64,000 bases of DNA from CAZMGG01 sp964565715 (GCA_964565715.1 CAZMGG010000005.1:31055-95054); one strand, 5' to 3'. Counted from the first letter of the stretch, positions 50,097-59,640 are shown. Notes: generated by a model from the sequence alone, not told the origin. Made by a program: numbers and translations.

Positions 50097-52683
50097 GCAG
50101 CGCGAGCAGCGCCAGGGCGGAGAGCAGGAGCCCCGGCACGAGGCCCGGCGCGCGGTAGCGGAAGGTGACGCGCTGGCTGCCCGGTGGCAGCCGCAGCGCC
50201 CGCAGGCCGGCGTCGGCGCGCAGGATCGGCAGCGCGGTGCCATCGGCGAGCTGCGCGGTCCAGCCCGGCAGCCAGGCGTCGGCCAGCACCAGCACGCCTT
50301 CCGGACCGTCCCCGATCTGCAGTTCGACCCGGTTCGGCCGGTCGTGGGTGAAGCGTACGGTGCGCAGGGCGGCGGTGGCCTCGCCGCGGAACGGGGCGCC
50401 GCCGGGCTGGCCGGCGGCGACGAAGGCGGCCTGCCGCGGCGCGAACGCCGGATCGACCACCGCCGCCGTCACCGCGTCCTCGTCGGGCAGCACCCGCAGT
50501 TCGGGCACGACGAAGGCGCGCGGCAGCGCCGAGGGCCGTTCGTGCACGACGAACGTGCCGCCGGGGCCGTGCAGCCGCGGTCCGGTCAGGGGTCCGGCGT
50601 GGCGCAGCTCGGTCGTGGCCAGCAGGTAGCGCACGCCCAGCAGATCCAGCAGCGGGTGGCCGAGGCGCGGGTCGTCGGGCAGGTTCTTCTCGAAGTAGCC
50701 CTTCCGCGCGCTGGCCTCGCCGAACAGGCGCACCAGCGGTGCTGGCGTCCAGCGGTCGAAGAACGTGTAGACCTGCAGGTCGCGGATGCCGTGGGCCTGC
50801 AGCGTGCCCGGCGGCAGCGCGATCGGCAGGCCCGGATCGCCGTCGGGCCCGGCCGGCCCGGCGCGGGCGATGGTGAAGCCGCCGCGTTCGGCCTGCGCGG
50901 CGTCCTGGGCCAGCAGCCAGTCGTGGACCGCGGTCCAGGCCGGCTGCGTGAGATCGCGGCCGGCGAGGTACGGCTCGCGCAACGGCAGCAGCTGCAGCAC
51001 GGCGAGGCCGACGGCGGCGGCGGCGAGGCCGGTGGGCAGCCGCGGCGTGCGACGCCGCAGGGCGAACGCGCCGCAGGCGAGTGCGGCGGCGAGCCACCAC
51101 CAGGTGGCCGGACGCAGCGCGGCCAGGGCGTGCAGGCGACCCTGTTCGGCGTAGTCGATGCGCCCGTCGGCCGAGCGCAGGAACTGGTCGCGCACGAACT
51201 CCGGCGTGATCGCGCCCGGCGCGCCGAGGTGTCCGTAGCGGGCGGCGGCGTGCTCGTGGAGCCCCCAGCGCTGCCACACGCCGGGATCGCCGAACTGGTC
51301 CTGCGCCCAGAACAGGCCCGCCGCCACGGCGAGGCCCAGCGCCGCCAAGCCGAGCGCCAGGCGCCCGCCGCGCTGGCGCAGGCCGTCGAGGCCGGCGGCG
51401 GCGAGCCACGCCAGCAGCAGCGTGGCCGGGCCGAGAAATCGCAGCGGCGGCACGGTCTTCACCCCGGGCAGCAGGAACAGCCAGTGCAGCACCGGCGCGA
51501 ACGCGGCGAGGCCCCACAGCACCAGCAGCGCCAGGGTGGCGAAGCCGCGCAGACGGCCGCCGCCCCACAGGATGCCGCACGGCACCAGCAGCATGGCCAG
51601 CGCGCCCGGGTACACCGCGTACTCGGTGCTGTTGAAGTTCGGTAGCAGCGGCGCGCCGCCGTGCTCCAGGCGGCGGCCGAGCAGCAGCGGCAGCGGCGAG
51701 CGGTCCTGGGGCAGCAGTTCGCCGAGGTCCGGCCGGCCGAACAGGTCGGGCAGCAGGTAGCCGAGGAAGCCGTAGGCGTCGAACACCGCGTGCGACACAC
51801 GGGCGAGGTCCGGGTCCGGCGGCCGCGCGCTGTCGGGGAAGAACAGCAGCACCGGCAGCAGGTGGGCGGCGGTGAGCAGCAGGCCGAGGCCAGCGGCGAC
51901 GCCGATGCCCAGCAGTTCGCGCAGGCCCGGACCGGGGCCCAGGGCGGCGGTGCGGCGCAGGGCGAGCCACAGCGCGCAGCCGCCGGCCAGCAGCGTGCAG
52001 GCCAGCGTGTAGGGCGGGAAGCCGGCGAGCCAGCCCATGGCGAGGCAGAGCGCGAAGGCTGCCAGCGGCCGCAGCTGCGCCTTCCCCGCGGTCACGTGGA
52101 TCCGCAGCAGTGCCCACAGCATGCCCGGCAGCCAGACCAGCGCGGCGAGCCGCATGTAGAAGTGGCCGTTGGCCTGGGCGGTGGCCGAGGCGGCGAACGT
52201 CACCGCGCCGAACAGCGCCGCGAGCCGCGACAGGCCGAGTTCGCGCAGCAGGCCGAAGCACAGCAGCGCTGCCAGGGCGAAGTTGACGAAGGCGAGTGCC
52301 ACGAGGCCGTCCTGTGGATCGGCCCACAGCCAGCACAACCAGTTGGGCGGATACCACAGGCCGTCGAGGCCGTGGGCCAGCAGCACCGCGCCGCTGCGTG
52401 CGCCCGGGTTCCAGCCCGGCAGCTCGCCGTCCCGCAGCAGGGTCTGCCGCGCCAGGGCCAGCTGCGGCACGAACCAGATCGGCACCTCGGTGACGTCGAA
52501 GTTGCTGCCGGCCAGCAGCGGCGCCCGTTGCTCGGCGGTCAGCATGGTGCTGGCCGGCGGGAACGCCGCCACGTCGTAGGGCACGAAGGTGCGACCGCCG
52601 AACAGGCAGGGCCACAGCAGCAGCACCGGCAACAGCAGCAGTCCGAGTCCGCACAGCAGCGTGCGGCGGCGTCCGCCGGTCAC
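50041..52683 (-). CDS. YfhO-family GT-C membrane glycosyltransferase-like protein (copy 1)
   Basis: 880 residues with about twelve transmembrane helices in the first 600, then a large extracytoplasmic beta domain (HPLLDLLGVRYLLATTE; ALPRAFVVPELRVLP) and a final helix (LVPGLLLSALALLALLTLPW). The start GTG overlaps the stop of copy 2 (GTGA). B. subtilis YfhO (861 residues) glycosylates lipoteichoic acid using a polyprenyl-linked sugar. In a Gram-negative-type organism the acceptor is unknown. Both copies are similar in design (GVR-W/Y-L and FRYR-APGLVPG/FRYDGFRAVWPL endings). Confidence 0.8.
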   Translation of the reverse strand: MTGGRRRTLLCGLGLLLLPVLLLWPCLFGGRTFVPYDVAAFPPASTMLTAEQRAPLLAGSNFDVTEVPIWFVPQLALARQTLLRDGELPGWNPGARSGAVLLAHGLDGLWYPPNWLCWLWADPQDGLVALAFVNFALAALLCFGLLRELGLSRLAALFGAVTFAASATAQANGHFYMRLAALVWLPGMLWALLRIHVTAGKAQLRPLAAFALCLAMGWLAGFPPYTLACTLLAGGCALWLALRRTAALGPGPGLRELLGIGVAAGLGLLLTAAHLLPVLLFFPDSARPPDPDLARVSHAVFDAYGFLGYLLPDLFGRPDLGELLPQDRSPLPLLLGRRLEHGGAPLLPNFNSTEYAVYPGALAMLLVPCGILWGGGRLRGFATLALLVLWGLAAFAPVLHWLFLLPGVKTVPPLRFLGPATLLLAWLAAAGLDGLRQRGGRLALGLAALGLAVAAGLFWAQDQFGDPGVWQRWGLHEHAAARYGHLGAPGAITPEFVRDQFLRSADGRIDYAEQGRLHALAALRPATWWWLAAALACGAFALRRRTPRLPTGLAAAAVGLAVLQLLPLREPYLAGRDLTQPAWTAVHDWLLAQDAAQAERGGFTIARAGPAGPDGDPGLPIALPPGTLQAHGIRDLQVYTFFDRWTPAPLVRLFGEASARKGYFEKNLPDDPRLGHPLLDLLGVRYLLATTELRHAGPLTGPRLHGPGGTFVVHERPSALPRAFVVPELRVLPDEDAVTAAVVDPAFAPRQAAFVAAGQPGGAPFRGEATAALRTVRFTHDRPNRVELQIGDGPEGVLVLADAWLPGWTAQLADGTALPILRADAGLRALRLPPGSQRVTFRYRAPGLVPGLLLSALALLALLTLPWLARRRQPPAAAAG

Positions 52684-55283
52684 CGCGCCCTCCGTGGCAG
52701 GAACGCCAGCAGCAGGATGCCGAGCAGGGCCAGCAGCGACAGCCGCAGCGGCCACACCGCGCGGAAGCCGTCGTAGCGGAACACCACCTCGTGCTCGCCG
52801 GCGGGCAGCCACACCGCCCGCAGGTGGTGGTCGGCGACGTAGACCCGGGTGGGCTCGCCGTTCCTGGTGGCGGTCCAGCCGGCATCCCACGGGTCGGCCA
52901 GCCGCAGGAAGCCCTGGTGGTCGGTGTTCACCCGGATCGTCACCTGCTCGTCGCGGTGCTCGACGATGGTCACCACCGCCGGCGTGCTGGCGCCGCCGGC
53001 CACCTGCGGCGCGGTGGGATCCTCCAGCACGATCTCCAGGGCCGGGTCGCGGCCCGGATCGGCCAGCGCAGCCAGGCGCTGCAGCCGGTCGGGCAGCAGC
53101 CGCACCCGCGACACGAAGGTCGCCCGCGGCATCGTGGTGGTCCGCTCGTAGAGCCGGAACGGCGGTGCGGCGCCCGCCGGCGTGCGATCGACGAGGCCCT
53201 CGACGTCGTCCGCCAGGGTCTGGTCGGTGAGGATCCAACGCACGCCGAACAGGTCCAGCAGCGGGTGCGCCAGCGTCGCTGGACGGCGGGCCCAGCCGAC
53301 GCCGGCGCCGCCGTACACCACGCTGGTCTTCTGCAGCGCGCCCTGCGCGTCGCGTTCGTCCGGCTCGGCGCACAGCCAGAACTCCTCCATCCGGGCGGGC
53401 GGCAGCGGGTTGTAGGCGGCGACGTCCTCGAGGTGGTGGAAGCCCGGCAGGTTGGGCGGGTAGAGGGCCTTCACCCGGCGGTCGTCCGGGCGGCCGAGCC
53501 GCCAGAAGCGCCCGCGCACGCCGGGCGCCTCGGCCGGCGCCGCCAGCACCGGCGCCACCACGGCGGGCGGCGTGGTCACGCTCGCCGCCGGCACCGCCAC
53601 CACTCCGGGCCGGCCGGCGTGGAGCAGTTCCAGGATGCCGAGCCCGATCAGCACCGGCAGCCGGCGGCCCGCCGGCAGCCAGCGCAGCGCGGCGGCGGCG
53701 GCCAGGGCCACCAGGAACGCCCGCAGGAACGTGGTCTCCAGCATGGCGAGGTTGGCGGCGGCCTCGCCGGGATACGCCACCTGCCGCATCCACGCGGCGA
53801 TCGCCGCCGCGGGCTGGCCCAGCACCTGCGGATGGTCGGCATCGCTGGCCACCAGCGCGGCGATTGCGTCGGTGAACGACTCGGCGTCCTGCCGGAGGCA
53901 CCAGATCCAGCCGCCGGCGGACAGCACCGCGATCCCGAGCAGCAGCACGATGGCGAGGCGCGGGGCCCGCGGCTGCCGCAGCCGGTCGGCGCCCAGCCCG
54001 GCCAGCACGGTGAGCGCCATCGCCGCGGTGAACAGGTTGCGCTTCAGGTCGGTGGCGGTGAGCTGCGGCACCAGGCGGCCGAGCTGCACGCAGAGCCACT
54101 GGCCGCAGGCCAGCCCCAGCGCGAACAGCAGCACGGCGCCGAAGAACCACGCGCCGCGGCGCGGCGTGCCGCCGGGCAGCAGGGCCAGGAGCGCCGCCAG
54201 CAGCGCCGGCAGGCCCACCGCGAAGCTGCACTCGACGAACGAGTGGCCGGCGCCCTCGACGCCGTCGTGCAGCAGCACGAGCTGGCTCAGCCACGGCGGC
54301 CGGGTCGGCTCGGCCATGCCGTAGAACACGTCGTTGGCCTGGTGCAGCAGGTCGGGCCAGAGCAGGCTCAGCAGGTGGTCGCCTTCCAGGCTGCGCGCGA
54401 GGAGCGCGGTGGCGTCGCCGGGCGGCCGCGCCGACTCGGCGGCGGCGAGCAGCACCGGCAGCATCTGCGCCAGCGCCAGCAGTCCGCCCAGCAGCAGGCC
54501 CAGCCCGCACCACAGGAGCGGTCGCAGCCGCCGGCCCGGCGCGTTGCCGAGGCACAGCACCAGGGCGAACGCCGCGCCCAGCACGCTGGCCTGCAGGCTC
54601 ACCACGACGAAGCCCGACAGCCACGAGAGGCCGGTCCAGATCGCCAGGGCGGCCGCCGTGCGACGCGTGCCGCCCAGCCGGCACAGCCGGTGGATGGCCG
54701 ACAGCATCGGCCACACCGACAGGGCGCCGGTCAGGATCACGTTGTGGTGCAGCTTGCTCTGGGTCCACAGGCCGAGCACCGCCACCGACAGGCCCAGCAG
54801 CGCCGCCTGGTCGCTGCAGCCGAGCTGCCGCAGGAAGCGGTAGCACAGCCAGCCGAACAGCACCTGGTGCAGCAGGAAGACGAGGCCGTACCACTGCGCG
54901 GCCGGCACGATCAGCAGCAGCAGGTTCCAGGGCTGCCACACCTGCGCCATCTGCGGCACGAAGGCGGCGCCGCCGGCGATGTCCCTGGTCCAGCGCGGCC
55001 ATTCCCCCTGCCGCAGGCGGTCCTGCAGGACGCGGTCCCAGCACAGCGACTGGTTGTACTTGTCGCCCATGGCGACGCTGCCGCGCAGTTCCACCGGCTC
55101 GCCGCGCTGCACCGCCTCGCTGTGCTGCACGTCGAACAGCGTCACCGGATAGGGCACCAGGGCGCGACCTGGCAGCAGCGCTGGGCCGAGGAACAGCACC
55201 GAGCACAGTGCCGCCAGCAAGGCCGCTCGAAGCTGTTCGCGCACCGTGGGCGGCGGATAGCCTTGGCTCACCAGCACAACCAT
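52680..55283 (-). CDS. YfhO-family GT-C membrane glycosyltransferase-like protein (copy 2)
   Basis: About 867 residues, same architecture as copy 1: a first helix (AALLAALCSVLFLGPALL), many hydrophobic segments, then a C-terminal domain with HPLLDLFGVRWILTDQ, PRATFVSRVRLLPD and a last helix (LRLSLLALLGILLLAFL). The pair is probably an operon of two related enzymes acting on one glycan. The start is uncertain: ATG 55283, whose CATG is shared with the divergent gene's ATG, GTG 55271 or GTG 55244. None has a clear ribosome-binding site. Confidence 0.78.
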   Translation of the reverse strand: MVVLVSQGYPPPTVREQLRAALLAALCSVLFLGPALLPGRALVPYPVTLFDVQHSEAVQRGEPVELRGSVAMGDKYNQSLCWDRVLQDRLRQGEWPRWTRDIAGGAAFVPQMAQVWQPWNLLLLIVPAAQWYGLVFLLHQVLFGWLCYRFLRQLGCSDQAALLGLSVAVLGLWTQSKLHHNVILTGALSVWPMLSAIHRLCRLGGTRRTAAALAIWTGLSWLSGFVVVSLQASVLGAAFALVLCLGNAPGRRLRPLLWCGLGLLLGGLLALAQMLPVLLAAAESARPPGDATALLARSLEGDHLLSLLWPDLLHQANDVFYGMAEPTRPPWLSQLVLLHDGVEGAGHSFVECSFAVGLPALLAALLALLPGGTPRRGAWFFGAVLLFALGLACGQWLCVQLGRLVPQLTATDLKRNLFTAAMALTVLAGLGADRLRQPRAPRLAIVLLLGIAVLSAGGWIWCLRQDAESFTDAIAALVASDADHPQVLGQPAAAIAAWMRQVAYPGEAAANLAMLETTFLRAFLVALAAAAALRWLPAGRRLPVLIGLGILELLHAGRPGVVAVPAASVTTPPAVVAPVLAAPAEAPGVRGRFWRLGRPDDRRVKALYPPNLPGFHHLEDVAAYNPLPPARMEEFWLCAEPDERDAQGALQKTSVVYGGAGVGWARRPATLAHPLLDLFGVRWILTDQTLADDVEGLVDRTPAGAAPPFRLYERTTTMPRATFVSRVRLLPDRLQRLAALADPGRDPALEIVLEDPTAPQVAGGASTPAVVTIVEHRDEQVTIRVNTDHQGFLRLADPWDAGWTATRNGEPTRVYVADHHLRAVWLPAGEHEVVFRYDGFRAVWPLRLSLLALLGILLLAFLPRRAR

Positions 55284-56337
55284 GCAGGAGCCAACGCAGG
55301 AACACAACGGCCAGTCCGGCCGCGCCGCGCTGGCCCTGCTGGGCGGCGTCGCGGTGCTGCTGGCGGTGCACTGGCCGCGGCTCGGCACCGGCGCGAGGGC
55401 CGCCGAGGCGCTGCTCGGCTGGTCGGGGCCGCCGCTGGTGCGCCATGCCATGGCGCTGGCCGCTGCCGCGGCGACCGTGCTGGTGGCCCTCCTGCTGCTG
55501 CCCCGCCGGCGGCGCGCCGCCGATGGCTTCGCCGCCCTGCTGGCCGGCGGGCTGGCGGCGGTGCTGCCGCTCGCGGCGGAGCTGCTGCTGCCCGGCGCCC
55601 GCCTGGTGGCGTTGCCGGGCGGCGTTGCCGGGGGCATCGCGCTGGCCGGTGCGCTCGCCGCGACCGTGGCGCTCACCGCGGCCCCGCTCCTGCGCGAACG
55701 GGGCGTGCTGTCGCTGTGCCTGCTGCCGCTGCTGGTGGCCGCGCCGGCGGCGGCGTTGCGCTGGCGCATCGAGGGCGTCCGGGCCCACGCCGCACCGCTG
55801 CAGCTGCTGCAGGAACGGGTGCCCCTGGAGTCGCCGTTCGGGCTGCTGCTGCCGGCCGAGCCGCCGCTGCCGGTGGCGACGCTGGTGGCCGGCCTGCGCC
55901 GGCCGGCCATGCCGCTGGACCTCGACGTGTGGCCGGTGGCCGAGGACAGCGCCGCCGCCGCCTGGCTGCAGCGGACCGGCGTGCCGCTGGTGACCCTCAC
56001 CGGCCTGCTGCGGCAGCCGGACGCGGCGGCGGCCCGGCTGCTGCCGGGCGCGCTGCGGCCCGAGGTGGTGGTGGAGCGGGACGCCGCCGGGCGGCCGAGC
56101 GGGCTGTGGGTCCGGGCGGGCCCGCTGGCCGCCGGCGGCGCCGTGGTGGCGTTCGGCCCGTGGCCGGCGACGCACGTGCCGCTGGACGCGCAGGGCAACG
56201 CCCGCCTCGATGGCATCGTCGGCACCGGCATGGACGGCGGCTGGCCGCAAGACGGCGCGCCGGTGCGGATCCGCGTGCTGGCCGTGTCGCGTGGTCCGGA
56301 GCCTGCCTATGGTTCCACCGACCTGACCCTGCCGTGA
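55282..56337 (+). CDS. Membrane protein of unknown function
   Basis: 351 residues. About five hydrophobic segments in the first 165 residues (ALALLGGVAVLLAV, ATVLVALLLLP, VLPLAAELLLPG, GGIALAGALAATVAL, LSLCLLPLLVAAP) precede a soluble extracytoplasmic part rich in beta (VPLVTLTGLL, VVVERDAAGRPSGL, VPLDAQGNARLDG). No family recognised. It is translationally coupled to the GT39 gene (GTGA overlap) and divergent from the YfhO pair, so a shared glycan pathway is plausible. The start ATG overlaps the opposite-strand start codon. Confidence 0.65.
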   Translation: MQEPTQEHNGQSGRAALALLGGVAVLLAVHWPRLGTGARAAEALLGWSGPPLVRHAMALAAAAATVLVALLLLPRRRRAADGFAALLAGGLAAVLPLAAELLLPGARLVALPGGVAGGIALAGALAATVALTAAPLLRERGVLSLCLLPLLVAAPAAALRWRIEGVRAHAAPLQLLQERVPLESPFGLLLPAEPPLPVATLVAGLRRPAMPLDLDVWPVAEDSAAAAWLQRTGVPLVTLTGLLRQPDAAAARLLPGALRPEVVVERDAAGRPSGLWVRAGPLAAGGAVVAFGPWPATHVPLDAQGNARLDGIVGTGMDGGWPQDGAPVRIRVLAVSRGPEPAYGSTDLTLP

Positions 56338-57911
56338 CCGCCGCCGCCCAGCTTCCTGCCACCGGCTCCGAGAGGGAGGCGGCCTTCGCCCCCTGGCAGC
56401 TCGTGGCGATCGTCCTGCTCACGCTGCTGGCGGCGGGGCTGCGCCTGTTCCGGCTGGGGGAATGGGGCTTCTGGGTCGACGAGGCCCACACCTTCCGCGA
56501 CGCGACGATGCCGCTGTGGGACGACGGCGGACACGGCGCGGCCTTCACCGAGAGCGTGCGCAGCTGGTATCCGCTGCCGTTCCTGCTGCTGCGCGGCCTG
56601 CTGGCGTCGGGTCTGCTGGGCGGCGACGGCGAGGGCTGGCTGCGGCTGCCGTTCGCGTTCGCCGGCATCGTCTCGGTGCCGGCGCTGGCGTTCTGCGGTC
56701 GCGCCGTGGTGGGGCGGCCGGCGGCGCTGCTGGCGGCGCTGCTGCTGGCGGTGAACCCCTGGCACATCTACTGGAGCCAGAACGCGCGGGGCTATGGGCT
56801 GGTGGTGCTGTTCGCGATCCTGGCCGGCGGCGCCGCCGGGCTCGGGCTGGCCCGGCGCGGCCTGCTGCCGCACCTGCTGGCGGCGCTGGCGGCGCTGCTG
56901 GCGGGCCTGTGCCATCCGAGCGGGCTGCTGCTGTTCCCCGCCGGCCTGGCGTTCCTGCTGCTCGGCCGCGGCTCGCCCCGCGACGGCGGCCGGCTGGCCC
57001 TGCGCGTGTTCGGCGTCGTGCTCGGCGCCGTGCTGCTGGCGCTGCTGGCCCAGGAGGTGCCGCCGCTGTCGCAGTTCCGCCTGGCCAAGCCCGACACCTC
57101 GCTGCTGCACCTGCTGCTGACCTCGGGCTTCTACTTCCGGGCGGCGCTGCTGCTGGCGGCCGTCGTGGGCCTCTGGCTGCTCTGGCGGCGGCGGCGGCAG
57201 GGCGCGCTGCTGCTCGGCTGCTGGGCCATCGTGCCGATGTTCCTGCTGGCGGTGATCGGCGCCACGATCAGCAAGGTCACCGCCCGCTACGGCGTCTGCG
57301 TGCTGCCGGCGGTGCTGCTGCTGGCCGCCGCCGCGCTGCGCTGGCTCTGGCACGCGGCCTTCGCCGGCGGCGGTGGGTGGCCGCTGCGGCTGCTGGCGGT
57401 GCTGGCGCCGCTCGGCCTGCTGGCCGACTCGATCCAGTACGACATCGCCTACTACACGGTGCAGCACGGCGATCGCGCGCAGTGGCGGCAGGCGGTCGCG
57501 GCGGTGACCCGCGCCAGCGGCGGCCGGTTGCTGGTGTTCACAGTCAACGAGCCGACCCTCAACTACTACCTGCGCCGCGACTACTACGAGGCGGGCCAGG
57601 ACCGCGGCGCCGATCCGGACCGGCTGGTGGTGCCGATCCTGAAGTGGAACCTCCAGCCGGACCCGCCGGACGTCGCCGATCCGGCGGCCAGCGCCGGCGA
57701 GGCCTACCTGCGGCGCGCCATGGCGCAGGCCGCCGGCGAGGACCGCGAGCTGTTCTTCGTCGTGTCGCTGCCGGAGCTGCAGGAGATCGACGAGGACGGC
57801 TCGCTGCTGGCGGCGTTGCGTGCCCGCGGTGAACTGCTCGCCGAACTGCCGGTCTGGGTCGGGCCGAAGGACGAGTCGCTCTACGTCTACCGGCTGTCGC
57901 GCCCGCGCTAG
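56334..57911 (+). CDS. GT39-type (ArnT/PMT-like) membrane glycosyltransferase
   Basis: 525 residues from the GTG at 56334. The first periplasmic loop holds the acidic pair typical of GT39/GT83 enzymes (WVDEAHT, Asp49-Glu50). Around ten further helices follow, with the SQNARGYG motif after the HIYW stretch. The C-terminal soluble part is mixed alpha/beta. Such enzymes transfer a sugar from a polyprenyl-phosphate donor to protein, lipid or glycan outside the membrane. It is coupled to the preceding membrane protein and overlaps yidD by 4 bases at the shared CTAG stop. Confidence 0.8.
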   Translation: MTAAAQLPATGSEREAAFAPWQLVAIVLLTLLAAGLRLFRLGEWGFWVDEAHTFRDATMPLWDDGGHGAAFTESVRSWYPLPFLLLRGLLASGLLGGDGEGWLRLPFAFAGIVSVPALAFCGRAVVGRPAALLAALLLAVNPWHIYWSQNARGYGLVVLFAILAGGAAGLGLARRGLLPHLLAALAALLAGLCHPSGLLLFPAGLAFLLLGRGSPRDGGRLALRVFGVVLGAVLLALLAQEVPPLSQFRLAKPDTSLLHLLLTSGFYFRAALLLAAVVGLWLLWRRRRQGALLLGCWAIVPMFLLAVIGATISKVTARYGVCVLPAVLLLAAAALRWLWHAAFAGGGGWPLRLLAVLAPLGLLADSIQYDIAYYTVQHGDRAQWRQAVAAVTRASGGRLLVFTVNEPTLNYYLRRDYYEAGQDRGADPDRLVVPILKWNLQPDPPDVADPAASAGEAYLRRAMAQAAGEDRELFFVVSLPELQEIDEDGSLLAALRARGELLAELPVWVGPKDESLYVYRLSRPR

Positions 57912-58141
57912 CCGGCCGGCCGTCGGGTCCGCTTCGGCACCGGGTCGAAGCCTCCCGTGCCGAACGGCTGGCAGCGCAGCAGCCGCCAGACCACGAGCCC
58001 GCATCCCACGACGGCGCCGCGTTCGCGCAGGGCCTGCATGGCGTACTCCGAGCAGCTCGGGTGGAAGCGGCAGGTGCGCGGCTTCCACGGCGAGATCAGC
58101 CGGCGGTAGAGCCACACCGGCAGCATCAGCAGCCACCTCAT
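57908..58141 (-). CDS. yidD: Membrane protein insertion efficiency factor YidD
   Basis: 77 residues from the ATG at 58141. The family signature WLYRRLISPWKPRTCRFHP followed by SCSEYAMQAL contains the conserved CRFxPSCSEYA motif. A membrane-peripheral amphipathic helix is at the start. YidD aids YidC-dependent insertion. Its ATG overlaps the stop of rnpA (ATGA). A longer reading (MARGAGCP...) would run into rnpA and is unlikely. Confidence 0.93.
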   Translation of the reverse strand: MRWLLMLPVWLYRRLISPWKPRTCRFHPSCSEYAMQALRERGAVVGCGLVVWRLLRCQPFGTGGFDPVPKRTRRPAG

Positions 58142-58542
58142 CGCCGGCCTCGCCGCGGCCGGACAGCCGGCGCCTCGCGCCATTCGGCGTCCAGGCGGCG
58201 GATGCAGGCGGCCAGCTCGGCGCGCAGCTCGGCCAGCACCAGCTTCGCCTCGCCCGGCCGCGGGATCAGCACGACGTCGAGGCCGGTCGGCAGGTCGGGC
58301 CGCTCCAGCCGGAAGGCCTCCCGCAGCAACCGCTTGATCTTGTTGCGGCGCACGGCGGGGCCGTTGTCCTTCGACACCGACAGGCCGACCCGCAGGCGGT
58401 CGCCGCGCACCCGCAGGCCGACCACGGTGAGCAGCCTGCCGCTCTGCCGGCGACCGCGCTGGTAGACGCGGCGGAACTCGCGCGCCGACAGGAGCCGCAG
58501 CGCGCGCGGCAGGCCGAAGCGCGCCGCCGGCGCCCCGGTCAT
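58138..58542 (-). CDS. rnpA: Ribonuclease P protein component
   Basis: 134 residues. The signature region has LSAREFRRVYQRGRR and the RNR-like motif VRRNKIKRLLREAFR, with the basic N- and C-termini that bind the P RNA. It is the protein subunit of RNase P, which matures tRNA 5' ends; no rnpB is seen in the window. It is translationally coupled on both sides, to the TPR lipoprotein gene upstream (ATGA) and yidD downstream (ATGA). rpmH, usually just before it, is absent. Confidence 0.93.
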   Translation of the reverse strand: MTGAPAARFGLPRALRLLSAREFRRVYQRGRRQSGRLLTVVGLRVRGDRLRVGLSVSKDNGPAVRRNKIKRLLREAFRLERPDLPTGLDVVLIPRPGEAKLVLAELRAELAACIRRLDAEWREAPAVRPRRGRR

Positions 58543-59537
58543 CCGTCGCCGAGCGCCTGCACCGCCTCGGTCATCTTCGGATGGCTGGCCGGCAGCGTCG
58601 ACGTGGCCAGGAAGCGGCGGAAGTCGGCCTTGGCCTCGTCGGTGCGGCCCAGCGCCCTGCGACACACGCCGCGTTCGTAGTAGAGCGCCCAGCGGCCCGG
58701 GTCGGCCTCCAGCACCGCGTCCAGGTGGGGGAGCGCCTCGGCGTATTCCTTGCGGTTGCTGCGCACGTTGGCCAGCAGTTCGCGCAGGTCGATCTCCTCC
58801 AGCCGGAGCTGCTCCAGGGTGGCCCGGCGCTCCCGTTCGTAGGCGAGGTTGGCGGTGCGGGCGATCTCCTGCCGCTGCCACTCCTGTTCCCTGGCGTTGG
58901 CCTTCAGGTAGGCGTCGGCGTGGCGGAACATCGTCTGGTGGTCGCCCTGGGCGGCGGCGACCTGCACCAGGTGGTAGTTGGCCAGCCGGATCAGCTCGCC
59001 GCGCTCCTCGAGCTGCGCGAACATGGCGCGGGCCTCCTCCAGCTTGCGCCGGCCCTGGGCCTCGGCCGCCTTGGCCTTCTCCCGGTCCTGCTTCGCCTCC
59101 TCGGCGGTCCGCTCGGCGCGGGCCGCGGCGGTCTCCAGGACCCGGGCCTCGTCCAGGTGCCGCATGCCCTGGCTCTGCAGGGCCATGCCGTAGCCGAGCA
59201 GCACCTGCCGTTCGTGTCGCCGCGGATCGCGGGTGGCGTAGATCGACGCGAACAGGCGCTCGGCCTCGTCCAGCCGCTGCGCGCCGGCGGGCGTGGTGGC
59301 GGCGGGACCCGAACCCTGCCGCAGCCGCACCATCGCCTGCAGCGTGCGCAGCTTGTAGTCGTCGGGATCGATCGCCAGCCCGCGCTCGATCTGCATCATC
59401 GCCTGGTCGAGCTTGTTGCCCTCCCAGTAGAGCTGCGCATTGTGCTGGTAGCGCGCCAGATCGCGGGCTTCCTGGCTGGAGATGCCGCACGCCGACAGCA
59501 GGGCGAGCGCAGACACGAGGATCGGACGAAGGGGCAT
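58539..59537 (-). CDS. TPR-repeat lipoprotein
   Basis: 332 residues. A lipoprotein signal with lipobox LSAC has its Cys at 17. TPR-like helical repeats follow (AQLYWEGNKLDQAMMQIERGLAIDPDDYKL and a C-terminal EALPHLDAVLEADPGRWALYYERGVC), with a charged coiled-coil stretch between (RTAEEAKQDREKAKAAEAQG). It is probably anchored in a membrane facing the periplasm, mediating protein contacts. It is unusual as the gene coupled upstream of rnpA. The start at 59537 is supported by the signal peptide. Confidence 0.8.
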   Translation of the reverse strand: MPLRPILVSALALLSACGISSQEARDLARYQHNAQLYWEGNKLDQAMMQIERGLAIDPDDYKLRTLQAMVRLRQGSGPAATTPAGAQRLDEAERLFASIYATRDPRRHERQVLLGYGMALQSQGMRHLDEARVLETAAARAERTAEEAKQDREKAKAAEAQGRRKLEEARAMFAQLEERGELIRLANYHLVQVAAAQGDHQTMFRHADAYLKANAREQEWQRQEIARTANLAYERERRATLEQLRLEEIDLRELLANVRSNRKEYAEALPHLDAVLEADPGRWALYYERGVCRRALGRTDEAKADFRRFLATSTLPASHPKMTEAVQALGDG

Positions 59538-59640
59538 TGCGGACCGCTGGGGTGAAGGCGCGCCGGCGGGGGTCGACCGGCGGGACAGAAGGATAGGCAG
59601 CGCCGCCGTCCGGGGCCACTTCCGGGCCCGCCGGGCGCCC

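Noticed and set aside
52791..57911. A 1706-residue plus-strand open frame
   Set aside because: Upstream of about 56334 it is the shadow of the minus-strand YfhO gene and of the 55282-56337 gene in another frame. Only the last 525 codons, the GT39 protein, are credible.
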